Shown: positions 15,230-24,922 of the stretch, in pieces
Position numbering within the stretch: the first letter of the stretch is position 1
How the letters are laid out: each line of letters starts with the position of its first letter
From: Ga0077530 sp035565975
GTDB taxonomy: Bacteria > Pseudomonadota > Alphaproteobacteria > Rhizobiales > Hyphomicrobiaceae
Reading direction: 5' to 3'
Assembly (NCBI GenBank): GCA_035565975.1
Contig: DATMRT010000074.1
Span: 1-64,000 of the forward strand
DNA: 64,000 nt
Position numbers and translations under genes: made by a program
Notes under the pieces: generated by a model
Seen by the model: the letters and a program-made list of their open reading frames with translations, nothing else
The model's database searches: none
Told to the model about the DNA's origin: nothing

Positions 15230-17752
15230 TTACTGTGTGCCGGTCGGCTGGTTCTCGGCCTCGAGGCCGCCAATGCTCGGGGAGAGGCCGAATTGCCCAA
15301 GGTGCTTGAACTCGAGGCGCAACATGACGGCCCGGTCGGGCTCGATGCCGCGTTCGACGTTCTCGATGAAGGATTCCGTATAGGACGCGGTCAGCACGAA
15401 GCAGTCATCGGCATAACGGAGCTGGATCGTATCCTGGAGGCGCTCCTGCGTATCGATGTCGTAGCGAATACCAGCCAGCAGCGTCCAGAACTCGGACAGC
15501 CGCAGCGCGCCGCCGAACTGCACCTCTTGCTCGCGACGGCGCGCGTCAAGCGGATCCTCGGTGTCGAGGCGCACGTACGAGTATTGCACCTGGGCACTGA
15601 GCGGCCCGGCTGTAAATGACGTGTAGCTGTCGTTGCGGCGGAGTGAGAGATCGCGCTCATCGAAACGCGCCTGCGAAACGAGGCGGAACGTGTCGGTCGG
15701 CGCGAGATAGGCACCGACCACATAGTCGGAGCGCCTCGTCTCGAGGCCGCTGTCCGGCCGGGCGGGGAACGTGTCGGCAGCCAGAGGCCCGAGCTGGGCC
15801 GGATCAATGTTGGCGAAGGAGTTCTCGCCGCCAAGCTGATAGCTCTGCCCGACGATGAAACGCCCGTAGCCGCCGGCGGCTGCCTGATAGGTGTATTGAA
15901 AACCGACATTGCCGCGCGTGCCGGTCTCGATGCGGTCCCATCCCGAGAACTTGTCGACATCAAAGAGCAGCGTGTCGTCCCAGACGAGGCTCTTGGCATC
16001 CTCGATGGGGATACGGCTCTGCGAAATATGCGTCGGCCGGCTCACGACCTGCGCGATCGGCTCGACGATATGACTGCCCGCCTGCGTGTGCTTGACGAAC
16101 GGATAGGCATACGTGAGGGCAGCCACACCCGTTGCGCGCGTTACCGTGCCGTCGTCGTCGAACGCGTTCGTGTCAGGATCGAAGGCATTGTCGAAGTTCG
16201 TGACATCGGCCCGCACGCCGAGATACGGCGTCCAGACCTGCCCGAGGCCATCGACGAACTTGCTCCGCCAGCGGCCATCGAAGGAGGCGCGATTCATTTC
16301 CTTGGGCGCGCCATTGTCAATCGTCGTACCGACGTTGGTGCGCGTCAGCGACAGCGCATTCATGCTGAAGCTCAGCTCGCCGCCCGCGACAGGCCGATCG
16401 ACGACGTAGTTGTAGTCGATGACCGGCATGACACGGCTTTTGGCCTGTCCCGAGTCCTCAACCAGCAGTCCGCCGAAATGATAGAGCGTCGCCGCAAAAT
16501 AATTGCGGTCGCTAATGCCCTGCAGATAGACCGAGTTGATGCGATCCGTCTGCAACAGACCATCGAGCCCGTAGAAGCGCCGGAAGGCATCGTCGCTTTC
16601 GAACGTGAGATCCCAGCCGAAGCGCCACCAGGACGACAGCGAGAACAAGCCGCGCGTCTGGACGCTGCCGCGCCAGCCATCGAGGCCGGGCGACTGGGCC
16701 TGAGCGTCCGACGGCAACGTTGAAATATCCTGATCGATGCCGGCCAGCTTGACGTTGTAGGCGCCGCGGATATCGCCCCACTGGACGCGGTGGCGCCACT
16801 CGCCCTGCCAAAGCACGCCGTGCTCCGACAAGTACCGAGGATTGAATGTGAAGTCGTAGTTCGGCGCGAGGGCGAAGTAGTACGGCACCTCAACCTGCGT
16901 GCCGAGCCGCTGCGAATGTCCGTACTCGGGCGCCAGGAAACCGGAGCGGCGCTTCACCGACGGATCGGGGTGCTCGAACCACGGCATATAGAGCACCGGC
17001 ACGCCGAAGAACTCGAAGGCGGCATCCTGATAGGTGATGGTGCCTGCCTGCTGATCGTGGATGACACGGGCAGCCGAGATGCACCACAGCGGCGGGCTGC
17101 TGCCATCGGTGCGGCAGGGCGTGAACCGTCCCTGCTCGAACTCCGTAACGTTCCCCTCGCGGCGTACGGCGCGGCGCGCCGTGATCCGCGTGTCGTCCTT
17201 CGCCGTCACGCTCAGCGCCTGCACGAAGGCCTCGCGGAAGTCGTCGGTCGCGGTCAGCTTGTCCGCGCGCACGACGTTGCCGTTCGGCTCCTTGAGCTGC
17301 GCGTTGCCCTCGGCGGTGAGCGTCTGCGCGCCCTGATCGTAGACGACGCGATCCGCGGTCAGGACGTAGTTGTTGAACACGATCTCGACGTTGCCAACCG
17401 CGATCACGCGATTGTTGGCGGTGTCGTAGATGAGCTCATCGCCCTGCAGGTAGAGCGGCGCGGCGCGGTCGACCTTTGCCGGGCTCTTGCCGAAGATGCC
17501 GCCCTTCTCTTTTTTGAAGTACCGCTTTTGGGTCGTCAGATTGCGGACAGGATCCTGGATGCGGATACCGGTGCCGCGCGTGAGCTGGTCCGTCGGGTCG
17601 AGAGCGGCGCCGGGCGTCGGCGCCATCAGGACGCCCGCCGTTGCGGCGAGCCCGAGGACCGACAGAGCGCACAAGACCAAGCGGACGCGCAGCCGTGACG
17701 GCGTACGCGGAGAGTTCCCTCCCGCCTGAGACTCATGCCCCGTCACTTCCAC
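15230..17752 (-). CDS. lptD: LPS-assembly protein LptD
   Basis: Outer-membrane beta-barrel that inserts lipopolysaccharide into the outer leaflet, with its N-terminal OstA domain receiving LPS from the periplasmic bridge. The 840-residue protein has an uncleaved-looking basic N terminus and hydrophobic segment (residues about 22-45), an OstA/LptA-like domain at about 85-200 (YLQGDELIYDTANNRVIAVG is its first motif), and a long barrel rich in aromatic beta-strands to the end. Length is typical for alphaproteobacteria. It starts 1 bp after the lptG stop. The surA-pdxA-rsmA genes that usually follow lptD are missing here. Confidence 0.95.
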   Translation of the reverse strand: MEVTGHESQAGGNSPRTPSRLRVRLVLCALSVLGLAATAGVLMAPTPGAALDPTDQLTRGTGIRIQDPVRNLTTQKRYFKKEKGGIFGKSPAKVDRAAPLYLQGDELIYDTANNRVIAVGNVEIVFNNYVLTADRVVYDQGAQTLTAEGNAQLKEPNGNVVRADKLTATDDFREAFVQALSVTAKDDTRITARRAVRREGNVTEFEQGRFTPCRTDGSSPPLWCISAARVIHDQQAGTITYQDAAFEFFGVPVLYMPWFEHPDPSVKRRSGFLAPEYGHSQRLGTQVEVPYYFALAPNYDFTFNPRYLSEHGVLWQGEWRHRVQWGDIRGAYNVKLAGIDQDISTLPSDAQAQSPGLDGWRGSVQTRGLFSLSSWWRFGWDLTFESDDAFRRFYGLDGLLQTDRINSVYLQGISDRNYFAATLYHFGGLLVEDSGQAKSRVMPVIDYNYVVDRPVAGGELSFSMNALSLTRTNVGTTIDNGAPKEMNRASFDGRWRSKFVDGLGQVWTPYLGVRADVTNFDNAFDPDTNAFDDDGTVTRATGVAALTYAYPFVKHTQAGSHIVEPIAQVVSRPTHISQSRIPIEDAKSLVWDDTLLFDVDKFSGWDRIETGTRGNVGFQYTYQAAAGGYGRFIVGQSYQLGGENSFANIDPAQLGPLAADTFPARPDSGLETRRSDYVVGAYLAPTDTFRLVSQARFDERDLSLRRNDSYTSFTAGPLSAQVQYSYVRLDTEDPLDARRREQEVQFGGALRLSEFWTLLAGIRYDIDTQERLQDTIQLRYADDCFVLTASYTESFIENVERGIEPDRAVMLRLEFKHLGQFGLSPSIGGLEAENQPTGTQ

Positions 17753-17753
17753 C

Positions 17754-18851
17754 TCAGCCGTCCTCCTGGTGCAGCAGCACCGTCAACGACCCGCACAACG
17801 CGACAAGGACCGGCACCCAAACCGCCATGATCGACGGCGTTAGTCCGGCCACCCCAACCTGCCGAGAAACCTCGGAGAAAAGGAGAAATCCCAAACCCCC
17901 GATCGCCCCCATGCCCACCATAGTCTGCAAGCCACCCGAGCGGAATGACCGCAAAGACACAGACGCTGCCAAAAGGACCATCACTGCCAGCAACATAGGG
18001 CGGCTGAGGTGCAGATCGTATTGGACCTGGAACCGGGCAGCAGAAAGCCCCGCCCGCTCGGTTTCGCGAATAACGCCCGGCAGTTGCCAGAACGACAGCG
18101 AAATGGCCGATCCGAGTGCATCCCCGATACGGTCCGGCGTCAGATAAGTGCTTACCGCGAAAGTATCGAATTGCTCCGGCTCGCGGCCCGGTCGGGCGAC
18201 CTTGGCCTGGTCGAACTGCCAGTAGCCGTCATGGAGCAGCGCCCGCACGCCCTCGACGCGCTCGACGAAGCGCCCTTCGGCGTCGAACTGCAGCAACGTC
18301 GGGTTGTAGACGATCTGCCCATCACGCGAGGCTGCGCTTGCATTTAGAACCGAAGATCCGTCGACGCCTTGCTGTCGCAACCAGGCCCCGCTCTCGCCGC
18401 CGCCGAACACGGAAGCCTCGCGGCCGTAAAGCTCTGCGAGCAGACGATCCGCTTCCGCCCGCGTGATCGCGGCCAGGGGATTGAAGGCAACCGTCGCCAG
18501 GATGCCGAGAACGATCGCGACCAGGATTCCAGGCCCCACGAACTGCCATGCCGACATGCCCGCCGCCCGCATCACCGCGAGCTCGGACCGGCGATTGAGC
18601 TGGATCAGCGCCACGCCGCTGCCGACCAGGACGCAGAAGGGCAGCAGGATCTCGACGTAGCTGGCGAGCCGGAGGCCGACGATCACCCCGACGGACAGGA
18701 GAGGAATGCTGCCCTTGCGCCCGGTCATGCGCAGCAGCTCGACGAGGTCGATCATGACGATCAACGTCGCGCAAACCGCGAGTGTCCCCACCACGGCGAG
18801 CACGAAGCGCCCACCGACATACCGGCTGAGAGTGCCGAACAAGCGACTCAT
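17754..18851 (-). CDS. lptG: LPS export ABC transporter permease LptG
   Basis: Inner-membrane permease of the LptB2FG transporter that extracts LPS from the inner membrane. The 365-residue protein has the YjgP/YjgQ layout: three N-terminal membrane segments (VLAVVGTLAVCATLIVMIDL is the first), a soluble periplasmic domain (about 125-265), then three C-terminal segments. It overlaps lptF by four bases (ATGA at 18848-18851) and abuts lptD, which fixes the operon order lptF-lptG-lptD. Calling it LptG rather than LptF rests on order and on the stretch NRRSELAVMRAAGMS, typical of LptG. Confidence 0.93.
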   Translation of the reverse strand: MSRLFGTLSRYVGGRFVLAVVGTLAVCATLIVMIDLVELLRMTGRKGSIPLLSVGVIVGLRLASYVEILLPFCVLVGSGVALIQLNRRSELAVMRAAGMSAWQFVGPGILVAIVLGILATVAFNPLAAITRAEADRLLAELYGREASVFGGGESGAWLRQQGVDGSSVLNASAASRDGQIVYNPTLLQFDAEGRFVERVEGVRALLHDGYWQFDQAKVARPGREPEQFDTFAVSTYLTPDRIGDALGSAISLSFWQLPGVIRETERAGLSAARFQVQYDLHLSRPMLLAVMVLLAASVSLRSFRSGGLQTMVGMGAIGGLGFLLFSEVSRQVGVAGLTPSIMAVWVPVLVALCGSLTVLLHQEDG

Positions 18852-20080
18852 CCCCCCGGCGCCTCCATGCGATGCGGCCGGGCCGCGGGCCGGCGCTCCG
18901 AAGCCGCGCGCCGTGCGCTCCAGCGCTCGCGCAGGCGATCCAGCCCGTCACCGGCCACGAGCAGCACGCGCGCCCAAGGCGTATTGGTGCGGCGCGGGCG
19001 CATGCCGATGCCGGCATGGAGCGCGGCCAGGATCGCCGCACCGATCGGTATGGCGTAGACGAGAGGAATGGCGCCTGGGTTCAGGCTGATCATATTGTTC
19101 ACGGTCAGGCCGGCGACGCGGGCCGCCGTGGCAAGAACGAAGGCGAGGATCAGGGCCTGTCCGCGCCCCTGGCGGGTGGTCCGGGCCTGACCGAGCATCG
19201 CGATGGCGATCAGCACGAATGTCAGCGGATAGAACGGGCTTGAAAGCCGCTCGTGCAGCTCCTCGATGATCAGATTGCGCGCCCGCGGCGTGGTGACATC
19301 CTCGGGTGCGGGGTTGAGCAGCTCGCTCAGGTAGCGTTCGCGCGCGCGCAGGCCGCGCTGCTCGGCCCTCGCCTCGAAGTTGGCGAGGTCAACGCCGTAG
19401 CTCTCGAACACGATGATCTGGGTCGGCTCGCCTGGCGCCGCGCGCCGCAGAATGTGGCCGCTCTGCATAAGCAGGAACGTCTCACCGCCCTGCTTCACGA
19501 TGCGTGCCCGATCGGCAAGGAACGTCGTCGTCTGCTTGCCATCCCGGGCATCGTTCACAACGAGGCCCAGGAGCTCACCCGAAGGGGCACGGTCGCGCAC
19601 GTGGAAGGTCAGCCCGCGCTCGGGGCTGGTGAAGCGGCCAGGCTGGATGACCTGCGTGATCAGGTCCGTGCGCACGGCAACGATGGCATCGCGCAGCTCC
19701 CGGTTCGCCCAGGGCATCACGAGGAAATTGAAGAGGAGGACGACGAGACTGACAAGTACGGCCAGCAGAAGCAGAGGCCGCGCCGGCGCCCATATCTTCG
19801 CCCCGGCAGCGGTCATGACGATCAGCTCGCTGTCGGCGCTGAGGCGATTGAGAAGCTGGATCGTCGCGATCAGCAGCGCAACCGGCGCAATCACCGTCAT
19901 CAGACCGGGCAGGCCGAGCAGCGTGATCTTGAGGAAGGCGAGCGCATCCTGGCCCTGCGCCGTCACCAGATTGAGCTGGCGAAGCGCGAGCGCAATCCAC
20001 ACGAGCGAGGTCAGAGAGATGACGATCAGAACCGTCGTCGCCGCTGCCTGACGGAAGATGTAGCGTGAGAACGTGCTCAT
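18848..20080 (-). CDS. lptF: LPS export ABC transporter permease LptF
   Basis: Partner permease of LptG in the LPS exporter. The 410-residue protein begins with the typical MSTFSRYIFRQA, has six membrane segments around a periplasmic beta-jellyroll domain, and the conserved cytoplasmic coupling stretch NRLSADSELIVMTAAG near residue 75. The C-terminal 35 residues are Arg/Pro-rich and longer than in E. coli. It is the first gene of the operon; its promoter must lie in 20081-20265, which holds a GC hairpin at 20158-20177 but no clear promoter match. The ATPase LptB is not in this window. Confidence 0.93.
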   Translation of the reverse strand: MSTFSRYIFRQAAATTVLIVISLTSLVWIALALRQLNLVTAQGQDALAFLKITLLGLPGLMTVIAPVALLIATIQLLNRLSADSELIVMTAAGAKIWAPARPLLLLAVLVSLVVLLFNFLVMPWANRELRDAIVAVRTDLITQVIQPGRFTSPERGLTFHVRDRAPSGELLGLVVNDARDGKQTTTFLADRARIVKQGGETFLLMQSGHILRRAAPGEPTQIIVFESYGVDLANFEARAEQRGLRARERYLSELLNPAPEDVTTPRARNLIIEELHERLSSPFYPLTFVLIAIAMLGQARTTRQGRGQALILAFVLATAARVAGLTVNNMISLNPGAIPLVYAIPIGAAILAALHAGIGMRPRRTNTPWARVLLVAGDGLDRLRERWSARRAASERRPAARPHRMEAPGG

Positions 20081-20265
20081 GCCCCATCCGTCACGACATT
20101 AAGCGCCCGGCTCAGGTCGCAACCCGAAGCGGCCACACGTTCCCCCTTCACGTCCCTTGGCGCCCCCTGGGGCCAACCGCAGAATCACTTACAAGATTAA
20201 GGGCCGCCCGGTTAACAAGTTGCTCGACCAAGGTGGCGGAAATTCGGCTCTCCGCGGACGGCGGC

Positions 20266-21030
20266 TCAAGGCCGATGCCGCAGAAATGCAATGACACCCT
20301 CCTTGTAACGCCGGTCACCGACTGCCTTCATGTGGTCGCGTCCCTCGATCACGAGGGCCTCGGCGCCCGGAATGAGTGCAGCCAGCTCCTCCGCCGAGCC
20401 CCCGATCACATCCTCGCTACCGACCGCCACCAGCACCGGGCACGTAAGCGCGGCCAGGGCTTCCGGCCGGATGGGATCGCGCGCGCCGCGGATGCAGGCG
20501 GCCAGGGCCTTGAGATCGCTGCGTGTTTGCTCGGCGAAGGCGCGGAACGTGCGGGCGGTCTGGCTGGCCACATCGTCGATGGTCGGCGCCTCGAGCGCGT
20601 GCGCAATCGGCCCGGTCCCAGCCATGGGGCGCACCATGTTGATGCCGAGCCCGCCGAAGATTGCGGAGCGGACACGCTCGGGATGGGCCATGGCGAGGAA
20701 CGCGGTGATGCGCGCACCCATGGAGTAGCCCATGACGTCGGCACGCGCGATGCCGAGGTGATCGAGCAGGGCGCGCGCATCCTCCGCCATGGCTGGTGCC
20801 GTGTAGTCCGCCGGATCGTAGAGCTTGGCGCTCTCGCCGTGACCGCGATTGTCAATGGCGATGACGCGGCGGCCGTCCGCGACGAGCGTCCGCACCCAGC
20901 CGGGATCGACCCAATTCACCGTCCGGTTGGAGGCGAAGCCATGGATCAGCAGGATGGCCTCGGCCCCGGGATCCCGTGGTCCTTCATCGAGATAGGCGAT
21001 CTCGAGGCCGTCGTGATCGAATGTCGCCAT
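20266..21030 (-). CDS. Alpha/beta fold hydrolase
   Basis: Serine hydrolase of 254 residues. Visible elements are the oxyanion region LLIHGFASNRT, the conserved IDNRGHGES, the nucleophile elbow GYSMGAR (Ser), the acid in VAVGSEDVIG, and the histidine in IEGRDHMKAVGD. This set is complete for an active hydrolase. The family is very broad (esterases, C-C hydrolases, dehalogenase-like), so the substrate is not predictable. It reads away from the zinc-finger gene at 21151; the 120 bp between starts is shared upstream sequence. A strong Shine-Dalgarno (aaggagg) lies just before the ATG at 21030, which supports the start. Confidence 0.9.
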   Translation of the reverse strand: MATFDHDGLEIAYLDEGPRDPGAEAILLIHGFASNRTVNWVDPGWVRTLVADGRRVIAIDNRGHGESAKLYDPADYTAPAMAEDARALLDHLGIARADVMGYSMGARITAFLAMAHPERVRSAIFGGLGINMVRPMAGTGPIAHALEAPTIDDVASQTARTFRAFAEQTRSDLKALAACIRGARDPIRPEALAALTCPVLVAVGSEDVIGGSAEELAALIPGAEALVIEGRDHMKAVGDRRYKEGVIAFLRHRP

Positions 21031-21150
21031 GAACCTCCTTGCAGGATCGCTCTGCCGCCTGCGCTCTCGGCTCCCCTACCATTTCAGGAAGCGAGCCGCT
21101 ATGGTGCGCCGCACTTCATCCAAGGTCGAAGACCAGAGCCCCAGGGGAAT

Positions 21151-21411
21151 ATGCCGATGGCCGCGAGCGCCGTGCCGCACTTCGCCAATGATCTCGGCGT
21201 CGAGAAAATCTATATCGGCGCCAAGGAGCTCCAGTGCATGGGCGCGCGTCCGCCCTTCGACCATCCCCATGTCTACCTCGACATGGGCGCCGACGCCCAG
21301 ATCCTTTGTCCCTACTGCTCCACGCTCTATGTCTACGATCCGCGGCTTGGCGCCGGCGAATCGGAGCCCAAGGGCTGCCTCGTCGTCCACGCGGAGGCCG
21401 CAGAGGTTTGA
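21151..21411 (+). CDS. Zinc-finger domain protein (zf-CHCC, NDUFS6-like)
   Basis: Small 86-residue protein with the CHCC zinc-binding arrangement of the family related to the mitochondrial complex I subunit NDUFS6: Cys in LQCMGARPPFDHPHVY, two histidines in that stretch, and CPYC after LDMGADAQIL. In alphaproteobacteria this protein is widespread and its role is uncertain; some relatives assist complex I assembly. The frame is open far upstream, but ATG at 21151 has aggggaat before it and begins just before the domain. It is followed after 9 bp by a FAD monooxygenase gene, so the two probably share a transcript. Confidence 0.85.
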   Translation: MPMAASAVPHFANDLGVEKIYIGAKELQCMGARPPFDHPHVYLDMGADAQILCPYCSTLYVYDPRLGAGESEPKGCLVVHAEAAEV

Positions 21412-21420
21412 GCGCGCCTC

Positions 21421-22602
21421 ATGGCACAGGATGAGCGCGTCCTGATTGCCGGTGGCGGCATCGCCGGGCTCGCGACGGCACTCGCACTCGCGCGGCGCGG
21501 CATTCGATCCCACATTCTCGAGCAGCGCGAGCAGTTCTCCGAAGCCGGCGCCGGCATTCAGATCGGACCGAACGGCGTTCGGGTGCTCGAAGCCCTCGGC
21601 GCCGCACCGCGCCTCACGACGCACATCAGCCTGCCCGAGGAAATCGTCGTCCATCAAGGCGGCACCGGACGCGTGCTCACGCGCCTGCCGCTCGGCAACT
21701 GGATCGCCGAGCGGCATGGCGCGCCCTACTGGGTCGTGCATCGCCGCGACCTGCAGGCGGCCCTCCTTGCCTGCGCACGAGAGACGCGTGGCGTCACCAT
21801 CGAGGCGAGCTTCTCCGTCGCCGAGGTCAAGGATCAGGGAGACCGCGTCGCGGTCCGCGCGGCATCGGGCGCAACCGCACGCGGCAGCGTGCTCATCGGC
21901 GCCGACGGCATCCGCTCGCGCGTGCGCACGGCTCTGGCGCCCGACGCACGGCTTCGATTTTCGGGCAAGGCGGCCTCACGGGCACTCCTTTCGCCTGAGC
22001 ACGGCGCGGCGCTCGGCGATCCGGCCTCCATGGGCGTGTGGCTCGCGCCCGGTGCCCACGTCGTCCACTATCCCATCTCGGCCGGCGCGCAAATCGCGGT
22101 GATCGCCATCGTGCCCGATGACCGCATGACCGACGACTGGGCCGCGGCGAACGACTGGGCGACGCTCGAGCCCCATCTCGCCGCCTTCGCGCCGGCCCTG
22201 CGTTCGGCGCTCGCGCGCGCCCCCGAATGGCGCCGCTGGGCGCTCTTCGAGACCGACCCGCTCGCCGATCTCGCAAAAGGGCGCATCGCGCTCGCCGGCG
22301 ATGCTGCGCACCCTGTCCTGCCCTTCCTCGCCCAGGGCGGCGTCATGGCGCTCGAGGATGCCATGGTGCTCGCGGACGCGCTGGCCGCCGAGCCCGACGA
22401 TCCGGCGCGCGCGCTTAAAGCCTACGAGGCAACCCGCCGCGCCCGTGTCGACGCGATTGTCGCGACGTCGCGTCAAAACGGCCGTATCTTCCACCTTTCA
22501 GGTCCCGCCGCCATCGCACGCAATCTGGCCATGGCGGCGGTGCCCGCGACGCGTCTCATGGCGCGCTATGACTGGGTGTATAGCTGGCGACCGCCAGTCT
22601 GA
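21421..22602 (+). CDS. FAD-dependent aromatic-ring monooxygenase
   Basis: Single-component flavin monooxygenase of the salicylate/3-hydroxybenzoate hydroxylase class, 393 residues. The FAD dinucleotide loop GGGIAGLATALALARRG is at residues 10-26, the second FAD motif is GADGIRSRVR, and the GD motif is GDAAHPVLPFLAQGGVMALED. These are the three standard signatures. The substrate is likely an aromatic acid or a related ring, but none of the downstream ring-cleavage genes is adjacent. It lies 9 bp after the zinc-finger gene and 22 bp before ppa, so the trio may be cotranscribed. Confidence 0.88.
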   Translation: MAQDERVLIAGGGIAGLATALALARRGIRSHILEQREQFSEAGAGIQIGPNGVRVLEALGAAPRLTTHISLPEEIVVHQGGTGRVLTRLPLGNWIAERHGAPYWVVHRRDLQAALLACARETRGVTIEASFSVAEVKDQGDRVAVRAASGATARGSVLIGADGIRSRVRTALAPDARLRFSGKAASRALLSPEHGAALGDPASMGVWLAPGAHVVHYPISAGAQIAVIAIVPDDRMTDDWAAANDWATLEPHLAAFAPALRSALARAPEWRRWALFETDPLADLAKGRIALAGDAAHPVLPFLAQGGVMALEDAMVLADALAAEPDDPARALKAYEATRRARVDAIVATSRQNGRIFHLSGPAAIARNLAMAAVPATRLMARYDWVYSWRPPV

Positions 22603-22624
22603 TTGATTAAGGGAGTTTCTCGTC

Positions 22625-23155
22625 ATGCGCCTCGATGCCGTGCCGGCGGGCAAGAACCCGCCCGAAGACATCAATGTCATTGTCGAGGTGCCGGTCGGCG
22701 GCGAACCCATCAAGTACGAGATGGACAAGGCCTCGGGCACGCTGTTCGTCGACCGCTTCCTCTACACGCCCATGCGCTATCCCGGAAACTACGGCTTCGT
22801 GCCGCACACGCTCTCCGCAGACGGCGACCCGATCGACGTGCTCGTGTGCAATACGCGCGCGATCGTGCCGGGCGCGGTCATGAATTGCCGGCCAGTCGGC
22901 GTGCTGGTGATGGAGGACGATGCCGGCGGCGACGAGAAAGTGATCGCGGTGCCGTCCCTCAAGCTGACGCGCCGCTACGAGCGCGTGCGCAACTTCACCG
23001 ATCTTCCCGACATCACCCTCCAGCAGATCCAGCACTTCTTCGAGCACTATAAGGATCTGGAGCCCGGCAAGTGGGTGAAGATCAATCATTGGGGCGACGC
23101 TGATGAGGCACGGCGCCTCATCAGCGAAGCCATGGTGCGCGCAATCGGCACCTAG
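22625..23155 (+). CDS. ppa: Inorganic pyrophosphatase
   Basis: Family I soluble pyrophosphatase (176 residues) that hydrolyses pyrophosphate to phosphate and pulls biosynthetic reactions forward. Typical elements are the N-terminal NPPEDINVIVEVP, the KYE motif as IKYEMDK, YPGNYGFVPHTL, and the metal-binding DGDPIDVLV with its Asp residues, then LKLTRRYERV. Length is the normal bacterial hexamer size. It has a good ribosome site (aagggag) ahead of the ATG and converges with the ABC binding-protein gene, with 17 bp between stops and no obvious terminator. Confidence 0.97.
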   Translation: MRLDAVPAGKNPPEDINVIVEVPVGGEPIKYEMDKASGTLFVDRFLYTPMRYPGNYGFVPHTLSADGDPIDVLVCNTRAIVPGAVMNCRPVGVLVMEDDAGGDEKVIAVPSLKLTRRYERVRNFTDLPDITLQQIQHFFEHYKDLEPGKWVKINHWGDADEARRLISEAMVRAIGT

Positions 23156-23172
23156 CTGCTCCTCTTGCCTCG

Positions 23173-24771
23173 CTACTTGTCGAGCCAGACGTTCTCGAAG
23201 CGCCAGTTGTTGTAGATCGAGTTCTGATGCAGCACGTGGCCCTTCACGTGCGGGTGCCAGCAGGTGCCGGCAAAACCGTGGAATATGATCGGGCGCGCCG
23301 CATCGTCGATCAGGATCTGCTCGATCTTCCAGACGAGTTCCATGCGCTTCTTCTTGTCGATCTCGCGCGACTGCGCACCGATCAGCTCCTCGACCTCCTT
23401 GTTGCAGTATTTCGTGTAGTTGCGCTCGGACTTGCACGAGTAGCCTTCGACCATCGTGACATCCGGCTCATCGACGCCCGAGCCCGTGAGATTGAGCACT
23501 ACGGCATAGTCGCCGCGCGTGACACGGCCGTAGTAGAGCGTCGACTCGATGATCTCGAGCTCGGCCTCGAAATAGATGCGGTTGAGCTGGTCGACCAGCA
23601 GCACCGCCGGGTCCTTGAAGGCCTGGAAGTCACGCGTCCCGACCTTGACCTTGAGCTTCTTGTCAGGCCCGTAGCCGAGCTCCTGCATAATCTTCCGCGC
23701 CTTCTCGCGGCGCTCATCGATCGTGCCTGCATACTGCGGGAAGCTCTTGAGCTTGGCCTCCGGCATGCCCCAGTTACCCTCGGGTTCCGCCATCATCGCG
23801 CCCGAGATGCTGGCCTTGCCGGCCGTGACGATCTTGATCATGGCGTCGCGATCAAGGGCGAGCGTCATCGCCTCGCGCAGCTTTGGATTGTCGAAGGGCG
23901 GCTTCTCGCGATTGACGAGCAGGTTCGTGCTGACGCCCGAGGGCACCAGCTCGCAGATGGCCTGCGGCGATCGACTCTTGACGTCGCCGACAAGCGGCGC
24001 GGTGACGTCCGCCACGAAGCTGATGTCGAACTCGTTTGCCGAAAAGGCGAGGAGCCGCGTCGAGCGGTTGCCGATGATCCGAATGTCGATGCCGTCGAGA
24101 TAGGGCCGGCCCTTGCGCCAGTAGTCCGGATTACGCTCCATGCGGATGACGTTGTTGGCCTCGAAGGACACGAACCTGAAGGGTCCAGTGCCGATCGGCT
24201 TCGTGCGCATCTCGCTCGTGCGCACGTGACACGGATAGACGGGTGACAGGTTTGAGGCGAGCAGGCTCAGGAAGGCCGCCTGCGGCCGCTCGAGAACGAA
24301 CGTGAACTCGTGGTCTCCCTTGGGCTCGATGTCCTTGATCACCTGCCACCAGAGCTTGCGCGGGTTCTTGCGGAAAGCATCCTTGTCCTTGCCGAGAATG
24401 CGGTCCCACGTGCACTTCACGTCCGCCGAGGTGAAAGGCTTGCCGTCGTGCCACTTGACGCCTTCGCGCAGCTTCATCGTCAGGCGCGTGTTCGTCGGGT
24501 CCCAGGCCCAGCTCTCGGCGAGCTCGGGCTGGATGACCTCCGGCTTGTTGAGCGGCGCGGCCTGATCGAAGATGACGAGATTGTTGAAGATCGGCGAGAA
24601 CGCGAAGGCCGTCGCGATCGTCGCTTCCTCGATGATCGAGGCGCTCGGCGGGTTCGAGCTGTTGTAGGTCCTGAGTATGCCGCCAGATTTCTGAGCCAGG
24701 GCGGCTGTCGCCGTGACTGTGCCGACCGCAAGCAGCAATGCGGCAGCACCGCGCTTCACGCGGCTCTTCAT
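23173..24771 (-). CDS. ABC transporter substrate-binding protein (SBP family 5, peptide/nickel type)
   Basis: Periplasmic binding protein of the oligopeptide/nickel/opine family, about 532 residues, with a Sec signal peptide (MKSRVKRGAAALLLAVGTVT...AALAQ). The family signature is visible in LAESWAWDPTNTRLTMKLREGVKWHDG and FTSADVKCTWDRI. A start at 24771 (CAT at 24769-24771) is chosen because gaggatag precedes it and it begins the signal sequence. No permease or ATPase gene is beside it, so it is an orphan binding protein; the ligand is unknown. It diverges from the NTF2-like gene at 24923. Confidence 0.9.
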   Translation of the reverse strand: MKSRVKRGAAALLLAVGTVTATAALAQKSGGILRTYNSSNPPSASIIEEATIATAFAFSPIFNNLVIFDQAAPLNKPEVIQPELAESWAWDPTNTRLTMKLREGVKWHDGKPFTSADVKCTWDRILGKDKDAFRKNPRKLWWQVIKDIEPKGDHEFTFVLERPQAAFLSLLASNLSPVYPCHVRTSEMRTKPIGTGPFRFVSFEANNVIRMERNPDYWRKGRPYLDGIDIRIIGNRSTRLLAFSANEFDISFVADVTAPLVGDVKSRSPQAICELVPSGVSTNLLVNREKPPFDNPKLREAMTLALDRDAMIKIVTAGKASISGAMMAEPEGNWGMPEAKLKSFPQYAGTIDERREKARKIMQELGYGPDKKLKVKVGTRDFQAFKDPAVLLVDQLNRIYFEAELEIIESTLYYGRVTRGDYAVVLNLTGSGVDEPDVTMVEGYSCKSERNYTKYCNKEVEELIGAQSREIDKKKRMELVWKIEQILIDDAARPIIFHGFAGTCWHPHVKGHVLHQNSIYNNWRFENVWLDK

Positions 24772-24922
24772 GCTATCCTCCCATTGTCGTTCTTGTACTC
24801 TCATGCCTCGCTCTGCGGCGGGTGCGGAGGCAGTGTTTCATCCATCAGAAGGCGCAGCAAGGGCCTTGGACAGGCACAACCGCGGCGTATGCTGGCGCGG
24901 CACGAAGAAAACGGAGGAAACC

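Noticed and set aside
15127..15300. N-terminal extension of the biotin carboxylase into lptD
   Set aside because: The added residues are low complexity and overlap the lptD barrel end; the conserved start KILIANRGEIA begins after ATG 15126/15114.
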